In this document: positions 21,603 through 31,198 of the stretch, one piece after another
How the letters are laid out: each line of letters opens with the position of its first letter
Numbering within the stretch: position 1 is the first letter of the stretch
NCBI GenBank assembly: GCA_022315425.1
Contig: JAIUPT010000021.1
Coordinates: 186,001-250,000 of the forward strand
Reading direction: 5' to 3'
DNA from: Pseudevernia furfuracea
Lineage: Eukaryota; Ascomycota; Lecanoromycetes; Lecanorales; Parmeliaceae
Length of the DNA stretch: 64,000 nt
The notes under the pieces: model-generated
What the model saw: the letters and a program-made list of their open reading frames with translations, nothing else
Database searches by the model: none
Told to the model about the DNA's origin: nothing
Program-made: the position numbers and the translations under genes

Positions 21603-22598
21603 CTAAAACACAAACATGACCGCGGTTATCACTAACAAACCCATAGCGACGCATCCAAGTTTGCGCAATCTTCTCTTACTATCCCTGCCATCCCAGTTCT
21701 CTTCCGCCTGGCTTTTTACGGCGATCTCGCCAATTTTCGCTCTCCAGGCTGTTGGGTTTCCAAGAATTGTGTCGCTGATTGGCAAGTCCTGACCCTTCTG
21801 ACTGATGTTCTCTGGCGGGCAGTTCTGCGATGTACATATTGGTATGGCTCTGTCAGTAAAGAGGCTGCTGGGTAGAGTGGACGTTTGCACAGGACCTATA
21901 GTGGCCGGGACGATGCAATCGTAGAGACCTTGGGGAATGGAGGGTGTACTATTGGGAATGGGTAAGGGCTGGAACACTGCCAACATCTTATAGTGATATT
22001 CGAAGCACAGGTCCGATGCACAGCGCAGGCCAATGGCGCAACATCCACCACCAACAGAGGCGGGACACTCGAATGTGTTCATAGGGCATTCACCCATGTT
22101 GTCTGAGCAAGGAAAGTCATTAGGACAGCAGAAGACGTGAGAGGATGTTTGCGATGAGCCGCGACAGGTCGTGTCTGGTGGGCAGCATATTTCCTGTAAC
22201 AGACAATCGGTCAGAAGCAGTGGATGAGATACCATTCTCGAAGTCATACTGAATGTCCAAATGCCGCACAGTGGTTTTCGTTGTCCCCACATAGTGTCAT
22301 AGCCACATCGGATTTGACTTTATCCGACCCACGGAATGCCACGTCTGTTGTGAACGAACGTGGGATGCCTGTTCGTGTTTGCGGACGAATTCTGCTGTTC
22401 AGTCCGTCCGCTGCAAGACTGCACACGAACAAGACGAAAAGTGAGATGACCATGATGCCGCCAGCGGCGATAACAGGTGGGTGATAACTCATTAGGATCG
22501 GCTTCAGCATTGGCAAAGTAAGGAGAGGATGGCTTCTCGATTGGCGCCGCGAGGCCTGCTAGAGGCGCCACGAGAAGCAGCAGGAGAGCAACTTGCAT
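21603..22598 (-). CDS. Secreted cysteine-rich, C-terminally anchored protein (pair member 1)
   Basis: Likely exons 22489-22598, 22250-22418 and 21603-22193 (870 nt, 289 residues). The first join is inferred; an alternative start is the internal MVISLFVLFVCSLAADG, also a signal-peptide-like sequence, within an unspliced first exon. The second join (56-nt intron) is firm. The default N-terminus MQVALLLLLVAPLAGLAAP is a good signal peptide. The body has a cysteine module C-x5-C...CC-x5-C...CC-x5-C...C...C...GGGCC-x5-C-x4-C, shared with the gene on the other side of the promoter. The protein ends with a hydrophobic run (LGCVAMGLLVITAVMFVF), suiting a GPI signal or tail anchor. Function unknown; such fungal proteins are usually called GPI-anchored or cell-surface proteins. 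Confidence 0.7.
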
Positions 22599-23321
22599 TA
22601 TTTGAGGACGAAGGTCGATGCAGAGAGGTAAGAGGGGCCAGCCATTGTGCAGGTTTGAGATGAGTTTTGAGATATGTTGTACGCATGACGGATCGAAAGC
22701 CCAAATATTTCAATGAGACTTATATGCGAAGGGATGCTCCTTCCGAGTATGTGGAAAGCTGATGCAAATGCAAAGCAAGAACTTTTCAATGATTGCGGAG
22801 ATAGCACACCAAGCGAACGGGACTGCCTCGTTGTCGGCTTGAGTATGCGGAATAAATAAATTCATCATACGCAATATAAGCTCTCGTTTAAAGCAGGGAA
22901 AACTCATCGTCGTGCCAATGTCAATGTTTAGATATTGCTGAAAAGAGTATAGCTTTAGTGCGATAAACGTCAGCCTTATGACCTCGGAAATGTGGGCGAT
23001 AAGATCCGAGAATCCCAGCCCAGCAACTAAGGTACTTTACTCTATTTACCAGCCGCCCTTTGGAAACCTGATATTGATCACTTCACTCAGTTAATGTTTT
23101 TGGTGATGGACGATTTTCCTTCTTTTATTTTTGCATACGCAGCTATCTCTGTCCACCTCGACAGCACAATAAATGTACATGCACAATGTTGACCCTATAG
23201 AGTGTATTCAATTTACAGCGTTGCATCAAAATCAAATCGTTGCTGCATCCGTCCTTATCCCCTACCAGCTGCCAAACGCTACTGTCCTGACCTCCACACG
23301 ATCAGAACAAGAAGAGCGCAA
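22599..23321. promoter_or_regulatory. Shared promoter region of the divergent cysteine-rich pair
   Basis: About 720 bases between the two divergent starts. No coding feature seen. Divergent placement of two genes with the same Cys module suggests an inverted duplication and possible co-regulation; this is inference. Confidence 0.45.
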
Positions 23322-24825
23322 ATGCTGCCTCTAGCTGCCCTTCAACTTGTCCCAGCTCCGTTGCTCCTGTTCATTACCGCAACTTCGAGTGTCACACAAG
23401 CCCTCGATACCCCTTGGCCACTGGGTCTGAGACCTTTCTCGAGGAGCAAGTCTGGACATGAGTCTTTGACGAAAAGGGGTGAAACCGCAATTACGAATCT
23501 CATGACTCAGGTTCCGATTGCGGTGCGAAAGATGAGTGGCGACCAGGGAGAAATGTTCTTCCCTGAGTACTGGCAATTCGAAGTAGAGTCTGATAGCGCG
23601 TTGAAGCTTGAGCTGGATAGAGGGAGGCCTATACCGCCCTCTTTGGAAGCTCGTGAAGATGAATCAGACGTCAAGCATTCGGCCAACGCATCCATGCTAC
23701 AACCACTGCAAGCTCCCTTCGCTCTGCATACCGATCGCAAACTCGACACCCAGCCCCTCTTAAGCCGTCTGCTTCGATCCCCTGAGGCTATCTTCGCCCT
23801 TGAAATTCGCAATTTTTCGTGTCCGGGCGGCACCAATGATTGTGCCTCGATAAATCGCCCGTATAGCTGTTGTGCAGCGGGTCTAGTTTGCCAGCTCACG
23901 ACGGACACGGGACTGGGAGATGTGGGGTGCTGTAACCCTGGACAAGTCTGCGGCGAGGAAGTGTCGGGTTGCCCGGAAGAAGATGTGCTTTGTCCCGACA
24001 GCTTAGGGGGCGGGTGCTGCATCTCAGGCAGTGTTTGCGATAGTGTCGGTTGTGAGTTGACTATTCGCTCCCATAGATTGCCCATCATACTAATCTTCGA
24101 CTTGAAAAGGCCTTGTTGGCACTACAGTCATCTCTACGATCGAGCCTACGGTAACCGAGTCTCCCACTAGCTCTACTGTATCCTCTACATCCAGCTCCTC
24201 AACTACACCCAATATTATCCCCACTGTCCCTCTAACATCTACGTCCACCTCGACGGCTACAACTTCGACCACCTCAACTGTGATCGCTTCTGCCTCTCAT
24301 TCATCCTCTACATCCACTACCCAATCAACTAGCTCCCCTGGCGTAGCAATCCGTCCAACTTCATCTGCCGTTCCTACTACAACGACAATCGCATCCCCTG
24401 TGACAGTCGCGACTTCGCAATGCCCAACAGGTTACTTTCAATGCAGCGCCTACTACCACGGCGGCTGCTGTCAAGTTGGTCGAGATTGCAGCCTGACCTC
24501 ATGCCCAGTGGCCTCCTCAACGCTTGCTGTGAATAGTGACGGCGTCACAGTAGCAGTTCCCAGCGGCACTGATGGAGCAGCAGTAGGATTAGGAGCCAGT
24601 GGATGTGCTCAGGGATGGTTCTCCTGCCCGAGCGGGCAGGGAAGTGGATGCTGTCCGAGCGGCTATGATTGTGGGACGAGTAGTTGTACGGCTACAGGAG
24701 TCGTCGTACAGGGCGGCGCGACTGGAACTGCCAAGGTCGCAAAGGATAACGGTGCAGAAAGAGCATATGTGACTGGCTGGATGGCTATTGGGGTCATTGG
24801 TCTGGTAGTATCGATCGCGTCATGA
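23322..24825 (+). CDS. Secreted cysteine-rich GPI-anchored protein (pair member 2)
   Basis: Two exons, 23322-24051 and 24110-24825 (1446 nt, 481 residues). I chose the ATG at 23322 because it begins a clean signal peptide (MLPLAALQLVPAPLLLFITA); the frame is open for 120 more bases upstream. After a propeptide-like N-region comes the Cys module (SCPGGTNDC...SCCAAGLVC...GCCNPGQVC...GGGCCISGSVC), a long Ser/Thr linker of about 80 residues likely O-glycosylated, then two shorter Cys units (CPTGYFQCSAYYHGGCCQVGRDC and CAQGWFSCPSGQGSGCCPSGYDC). The C-terminal hydrophobic tail WMAIGVIGLVVSIAS is a good GPI signal. The design resembles fungal wall or surface proteins. The role is unknown. Confidence 0.8.
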
Positions 24826-25077
24826 GATTGGAGAGTACTTGATTGGGGCATTGTGGACGTTCTTCTGTTTTGCATAGCGAGGAATGCGACAGTTCATGCA
24901 TTGGGTGGCACAGATCGTCATGCTTTTTTATCTGTTGATACCCCTTAAGAATTGTGTAGGAATATGTAAAACCATTTTTTCTTCAGACCCTCGAAAAGAC
25001 CTACAGGGGAATACGCAATCGGTGTTACTACGGTTCCTCACGTCAAGCCATCGCTGCCGTCTCTCGGTGCTACTCAC

Positions 25078-27390
25078 TCACTGCCAAACATCATGTACTT
25101 GTACCGCCGCCGCGCACCCGGTCGGAACCGTGAAACCCCTATTCGCCCCATCCTCATACGTAACACTCCCACCGCCCTCCTCTTTGACAAACTTGTACTG
25201 AAAAGTCGTCCCCGCCGGCAGGACCACCGTGCCGAACCACCTCGGGTAATCACTCTGGTAATCAACCGCAGAGAGTGGAACCGCGTTTGCCGTATTCCAG
25301 CCACCGAGCTGGGAGATGGAGCCGGCAAGAAGGACAGTCTCGCCGAAGGTGGTACTTTCGGCGACGTTGAAGGTTACAGCGACGGACGAGACTGCGGTGC
25401 AGGGCGGTAAGGGTGCGGTGGCGGAGGGGGTGGTGTATGTGCCTTGGGCCGAGGCGGCGGAGCAGGTGGATGGGACGGTATTGGCGGTTGGCTCGCCCCA
25501 TGAGGCAGGCATCTGACCTGATCGACGGGCCACGGCTGTGAGGAAGGAGGCGTAGCTCCATGTCAGGTCGACCGCTGACAAAGGAGTCCCGTTACTGCGT
25601 GAGAATTGCTCTGCTAGGCTTCCGTTGGATGGTGTATATGTTTCGATAATGCCCATGTATCCGTCCGCGTAGGTCTTGATAGCTGTCGTCAAAGTGGTGT
25701 AGGTTGATGAGGAGGAGGCGTAGGTGCCTGTTGCCACGGAAGGCATGAAGTCTTTGAAGAAAGCTTGATTGATTGTGGTGACGCTGAGAGATCCGATCTT
25801 GTTCCACTGGTAAAGAGCGTCGTAGAGCTGTTCTGCGGCTGCCAGTGTGGCCAGGTACCTGGAAGCATGTTATCATTCAAGCAACGTTTCTAGTTCTAGG
25901 AGACGTACCAAGGGTTTCCCCCCTGATACACATCCTCAGGGTACCTGCCAACCGCAACGGCCGAGCCCTCAGCAATACCGGAATTGACGGCAAAGACAGT
26001 CCTGAAGGAGTCCGTTGTGACTTTATGATTGGCCAAAGCCCGCTCGGAGCAGGGTTGGAAGGTGCTATCATCGCATGCTGCAGACGGATCGAATGTATAT
26101 ATAGAGCCTAAGATCGTGTTGACACCTTTGGAGCTTCTGCTGTTGTTCTCGTTGACATTTGCAAGGATATACTGGCCATTCCAATAGCTTTGCAAAAAGC
26201 AAAGGATTTGAGGGGCTTGAGATACGCAGCCTGTACAAGTCTGATCTATCTGTCCTGCAAGGGTGTTTCCTTCCACCAGCGCGCGATGTTGGACTGCTGT
26301 GGTGAAAAAAGATGAGCCTGTAGAGATTTCCGAGTCAGCGATCTTCCTTCCCGGCCAAAACCCGAGCCCAGGGACAGCTCAAAGGGGTGTTAACAGCTCC
26401 CTCCCTCCTCAACATGTCTCACAGCTCATCAAGATAGATTTTCTCTAGATATGCACATACCCTCGGTTTCCTCCCAGAGATCAAAAGTGGTCTGATTCCA
26501 GTACTGGGCGACGTAGTTAAGGTCATTGGAGATGATGGGCCAAATTGCTGACGTTACAATGGAAGCACCCCCATTTGCAATGAGCCATCTCGAATACGCT
26601 ATGAGAGTTGTTGCTCTCAATGCTGGGCCATCACGTTGAGGTCGACCCCAAGCTCCTGTGAATGCAGTACCATCGCTGCAGGGAGTCAAGGAGTTGATTA
26701 TCAAATAAAGGACTGTGAAAATTGCTTACACTTCGAATTTCGGCTCACCAAGCCCAGCACCATTGGAAAGGTCACCTGAAGGGTTGAAGACCGTTTGAAG
26801 CTGAGCTTGGGCGTACATATAGTTTTGGATCTCTGGCTGCAAGCTGGAATTGCCGGCAATGATTGCATCGACTAAGGCCTTGAACGTCAAAGCCGAATCT
26901 CTCGTCCAGGTGTAAAAGTCTAGAGAGGCTATAAGTCCCTCGCCTCCTATCAAAAAGACACAGCCGAAAAACGGGTCTCGTATAAGAAGAAGGTTGCATA
27001 GACGAACAACGTCTCACTGGTTGCATCGGTCCAGAAGAAACCGTACGAAGGGCTGAATTCTTTCTCCGGTGGTATGAAATCTGAGCTTAAGACAGGAGAA
27101 GGACATGAAGATTGCTGATTGGTTGATGAAACACACTGACAGTCTGGATTCGCCTTTGAAGGACTGGCTACGACCAATCCTGCTTCCACCCCAGGAGCCA
27201 ATGCACCTCCAGATCCGATGTTGTTGAGAACACCTTGTAGGGCTATTGGGCCCTCGGAGGCGATGAAGCTTGCCAAGGAACCGGTAGCGCGTTCTTCACT
27301 ATTGTAAAAGGGAGAGGAGTCGACGAGAGGGATTTGGGCAATGACATTTGCCGCTGCAGCGAAACGAATTAAGAAAGGGAGCGACAGCAT
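25078..27390 (-). CDS. glaA: Secreted glucoamylase, GH15 with C-terminal CBM20
   Basis: Five exons: 27141-27390, 26730-26919, 26461-26675, 25909-26317 and 25078-25858 (1845 nt, 614 residues). N-terminal signal-like sequence MLSLPFLIRFAAAANVIA. GH15 marks: SPSKANPDYFYTWTRDSAL, GEPKFEVDGTAFTGAWGRPQRDGPALR, FDLWEETEGSSFFT (general acid Glu in WEE) and LAEQFSRSNGTPLSAVDLTWSYASFL (catalytic base Glu in AEQ). A short linker leads to a starch-binding CBM20 (VAVTFNVAESTTFGETVLLAGSISQLGGW...PAGTTFQYKFV). The enzyme releases glucose from non-reducing ends of starch. The linker is much shorter than the long Ser/Thr belt of Aspergillus niger enzyme. Intron 1 is 221 nt, and intron 3 (143 nt) is an introner-like copy. 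Confidence 0.93.
26318..26460 (-). repeat. Long intron with introner-like sequence (copy F, glucoamylase)
   Basis: 143-nt intron between the exons coding WEETEG and SSFF. Contains TGAGACATGT in its 5' half (also in copy E of the GH81 gene) and ends CGCTGACTCGGAAATCTCTACAG-like, matching the shared 3' block. Neighbouring introns 2 and 4 of the gene are about 50 nt and lack it. Confidence 0.58.
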
Positions 27391-28057
27391 CTTGAGAAGA
27401 ATCGAAGGTCAATTATCAGCACAGAAGACTTGTAGTAAAGCTTGAGCTTAAGTTATTCCTGACTGTTGTTGAGCGTTGTATAGGAAAGCCAGCATGCATA
27501 CATGGCATCATCAACAGGATAAGTTAAGATGGCGGCATTGAGAGGCAATTAGAATGCCTTTCATACATGATGGACATTGTAGCAAAACATTCGCCGAAAG
27601 TGCTAGGGTCAATGAATACCATCATTTCTTGGGTCATGTGTGTGGAGTCTCTCCGGGAAGGCCTTACAAAAAGGGACAAAGCCCATGTCATTCGATCCAT
27701 GTTTCCGCAGTCATGCTCTAGACTACCGGGGCGCAGAAAGGACAATGTGAGGGGTAAAACAACATCACGGTTCGCGGACGAGGAAACTTTTGTTGATGAT
27801 AGGTTGTGATGAGCTTGGTGTGTGTATGAAGATTGAACTTTGAAGAGCGGGGAGCACGCTAGGCTTTGATCTCCTCAAAAGGGAAGGTAACATAACAACA
27901 TCTTTGTCCAACTCTCATTCCTTTCATGTCATGTCTCAAGAAGTCTAACTTCTCTCGTCTCGAATTCATGGCGTTGAAATAGCATTGAGTAAGTTATGTA
28001 CATTCTTTTGTGGTGCTCTTATGTATTTATATACACACATACTGACTCTCATTCCCA
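27391..28057. other. Intergenic region upstream of glucoamylase
   Basis: About 670 bases that should hold the glucoamylase promoter and the 3' flank of the acyl-CoA oxidase gene. No gene is supported. Confidence 0.4.
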
Positions 28058-30665
28058 TCAAAGCTTACTCTGAAACTTTTTTCTCTCATCCTTCTTAATC
28101 AGAACCTCGCTATTTGGGTAGGGATCAATCGTCAAAGCATTCAAGGGATTCAATTCGCTCGCTCTCTCAAACAAATCCTCGTACACTTTCCCATCGTACC
28201 TGCCTAGACTGCTGTCGAGAACCCAATCAGGGAAATGCCATGCGTCCACGAGTCGTACAGCATGCGGTCTGATCTCTTCAAGAAGCTTCATGACTGTCTT
28301 CGTTCTTGCGAGCTGAATCTGTCTCACTGTAACAGCGCTTGAAGAGAAGAATTCTGAAGCCTCTCGCTCCAGAGTGTGTAAAGCGTAAAGACGAAAGAGC
28401 TTGCGCATGAGCGTAGTTGTCTCAGGGCCGAGCTCAGACGCCATAGACTCGGACTGCAAGGCCTCATGGAAACTTTTGACAATGAGATATTGAGAGTGAG
28501 CAGTACTGAGCCGCCAAAAGTCGACAAGTAAGCTGTTCCAGCTGTTTTTCTCTTCATCGCGGTGCTTGAGCGCTTCGAAGGTGAGGAATGAGGTCCGCCA
28601 AGCGAATGCTGCAACGATGTCTTCGTCTCGTCCTAAAATATCGACTAGCACATTTTGGAGTCAGCATTCCCGTTCGTAGCAAAAGATGGAGTAGAAAGAC
28701 AGGTCTGGGGAGCAAAAGGGGTACTAAAATGGGCATATCGCCCTTGTGACATGTTTTGCGACTCAAAAAGCAGTCTCGAACATGAAGGGATAATCCAGAA
28801 AAGTGCCTCACATGCCGCTCCCATGTCTCGCCTTGATAGAAAATTGCGAAATATTTTAATGGTATCGTTCTCTGATGGATTGCCTTTGAGGACAGAACGT
28901 GCCGATTTCAAGAGATACCTCGCCACTTGTTGCGTTAACATATAGTTATCTCCCTCCCATGTTGTCGTCGGGAGATAGTCAGCATACCAAGAACCTATGC
29001 CGCTAAAGGACGAATAGCCATGGCCCCCGCAGGCTCTTCTGCAGACTTCGAGACCTTCAGCTGCTGTGGTACTAGCTAGGGCTTTCAAGCCGCACGACGT
29101 CGCATGTAGATCTGCAAGCAAGTCCGTAGATGGAAAAATTTCTTCGGGACTAGGTCCTCGACTAGTTTCCGACATCTTTCCTGCATCGCCAGCCATTTTC
29201 TTCTGATTCTCTTGATAGAGGGCCATCATACCACGACCAGTAAAATGTAATGCGAATGTAGCAGCGAGAAGGGGTAGAAGTCGGACCTGGACCATTGTGT
29301 AATTGAGCACTTGGTTTTCGCCAATATCAGACTCTTTAGCATCTCGGTCCTGGAATTGGCGTCTGATAGCTGCATATCTGGTCGCTATCGTAACTCCACG
29401 AGCAAGTACGCCACCGGATTGGAGTACAATGGTGCTTCGAACCCAAGTCTACATGATTTCGGAGTCAGCATATCTCTTGTGGGATCCAATCTGAGTCGTG
29501 AGACAAGTCCCGGAATTTTTTCCCCTTCGACAGGTCTTGTAACCTAAAGTGCAATACGAATCAGGAAAATTGGCAAAACATAACTTACCAAGGTGCCGTA
29601 GACCAAGGAAGCTGACGCAGGTTTCACGTATTTATTTGTCTTGGGGTCCACGCCTGAGAACTTCGTGAGCATGTGGGCATGCGGGACTTTGACATTGTTC
29701 AATAATAGGAAGCCATTGTCCATGGTGTTGTATCCGAACTTAGGCCCAATGTCACCCACGTGTATATTCTCCAATGGCTCATGTGTTTTCATGTCTCTTA
29801 TCTGAACGACGAATGGATGTGGTCCGTAGGACTTCCCATCGATTATCAATTGAGCCATGACGACCGCATGATTTGCTGTTCTTCCCATTGATCCGATCCA
29901 CCATTTTGAAGCTGTCAAGTGAGGCGAATGAAGGGTAAAGTTTTTGTCGTCAGAATTCCAGGTTGCAGTGGTTTCCAAGCCTCGCACATTTGAGCCGTGA
30001 CCCAATTCGGTCTGTGCATAGCATCCAATGATTTCATAATTCTCGGCTTTCTTGAGAAATAACTCATGCTGCTCCGGAGTTCCTTGGTCTCGAAGCGTAA
30101 TCTTGTGGAAGGGTTAGGATACGATAGTAACACGGCAGAACGTAAGAGAGTGGACGAACCAAGAACATGCTGGCGTGCAAACCGTATGGACCTGGCTCGC
30201 TGATCAATTCTGATGCCATCATATACTCGTCCTGAGACCAGCGGTGCTGAACAGCGAGTTGGCGCATCCGCTTCGCTCGAGCAAGAGCGGTTTGGAACCT
30301 TGCCTCTCTGCCATTGAAATAATTCTGGGACTTATTGAACACTTTTTCTGCCTTCAGAATACCCAAAACTCTTTCCTGCCTTTCAAGAATCTCTTTAGAG
30401 AAGAGAAATTCGGATAATTTCTGCACGGGGACATTGGACTGAGCTCGCTCTTGTTCGAGGAGCTCTGAACCCTGAGGGCCAGAAGGTGTGAGTTTCTTCA
30501 CCCACTAAGTCATGATTTCAGAGTCAGCATTGTCTATCTGAGGGGGCATGTTGAGCCTCGGAGCATGTCTACAGAGTAGACACTCCAGATATGTCTCCAG
30601 GCTCAAGATCCGGTGCGAAAGAGGAATGAATTCTGATCTCGGGAAATACGTACTGGAGGTGCCAT
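28058..30665 (-). CDS. POX1: Peroxisomal acyl-CoA oxidase
   Basis: Five exons: 30654-30665 (only 12 nt, MAPP), 30160-30504, 29589-30101, 28812-29448 and 28058-28644 (2094 nt, 697 residues). The enzyme catalyses the first step of peroxisomal beta-oxidation, making trans-2-enoyl-CoA and H2O2 with FAD. Marks: GCYAQTELGHGSNVRGLETTATW, TASKWWIGSMGRTANHAVVMAQL, LVYGTLTWVRSTIVLQSG, VCRRACGGHGYSSFSGI and EGDNYMLTQQVARYLLK. The protein ends KKFQSKL; the terminal SKL is a strong PTS1 peroxisome signal. Length is normal for the family. Three of the four introns (149, 140 and 167 nt) end in the introner-like block, while intron 2 is an ordinary 58 nt. The joined reading frame supports every splice. Confidence 0.95.
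28645..28811 (-). repeat. Long intron, introner-like (copy D, acyl-CoA oxidase intron 4)
   Basis: 167-nt intron. Its middle contains TGTTCGAGACTGCTTT (reverse strand of 28767-28782), identical to positions 40717-40732 beside the MFS pseudogene; similarity continues over most of both elements with mainly C/T and A/G changes. The 3' end ATGCTGACTCCAAAAT equals that of the GNAT intron. Confidence 0.78.
29449..29588 (-). repeat. Long intron, introner-like (copy C, acyl-CoA oxidase intron 3)
   Basis: 140-nt intron ending ATGCTGACTCCGAAATCATGTAG-like. An internal TTTAG about 45 bases from the donor could act as an earlier acceptor, but using it breaks the acyl-CoA oxidase frame; the distal AG restores GTL-TWVRSTIV. 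Confidence 0.65.
30505..30653 (-). repeat. Long intron, introner-like (copy B, acyl-CoA oxidase intron 1)
   Basis: 149-nt intron right after a 12-nt first coding exon. Starts GTACGTATTT and ends around ATGCTGACTCTGAAATCAT; both ends match the GH81 copy E. Confidence 0.65.
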
Positions 30666-31195
30666 TGAATATATAGAATCTTTCTTTTCTTTTGGGTCTT
30701 GTGAAATGCCTACAAGGAGTGATTGACATTTGGAGTAAGTAAGGTATGATAATGATGAGTGTGTCTGAGGTGGAATATTCCGTCACCACCGTATGATGAC
30801 CTCGACCTTAACGCCAAGAGTCTGGGGATGCCGAGGACCGAGGCAACACAACTCAGCCCTACCTAATACTAATCTCCTAATTCCGTTCTTTCCATCGGGA
30901 AGTTCCAGCGCAGCATCCATACTCCATACTGTAGATCCGTAGAGCAGGAGAACTTTATGGCTCTATACATGTAACGTGAATACTATAAAGTACAGACTGA
31001 GAGCAGATCCATGTAAAGCTAGATTTGCAGTAATATATAATTTGCTGGAGATGCTCCTTCGCAAAAGCTTGGATGGGTACTCTATGAGTTTCATATCAAA
31101 CACCAAACGCCTTCGCTTGTATCGTGTGCACCGGCAGGCTAAAACAAGCAATCCAGAAAGTGAAAAGACTGCCTCAAGGGTAGTCATGAACAGGA
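30666..31195. other. Intergenic, upstream of acyl-CoA oxidase
   Basis: About 530 bases that should hold the acyl-CoA oxidase promoter and the 3' flank of BUD6. No gene seen. Confidence 0.4.
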
Positions 31196-31198
31196 TCG

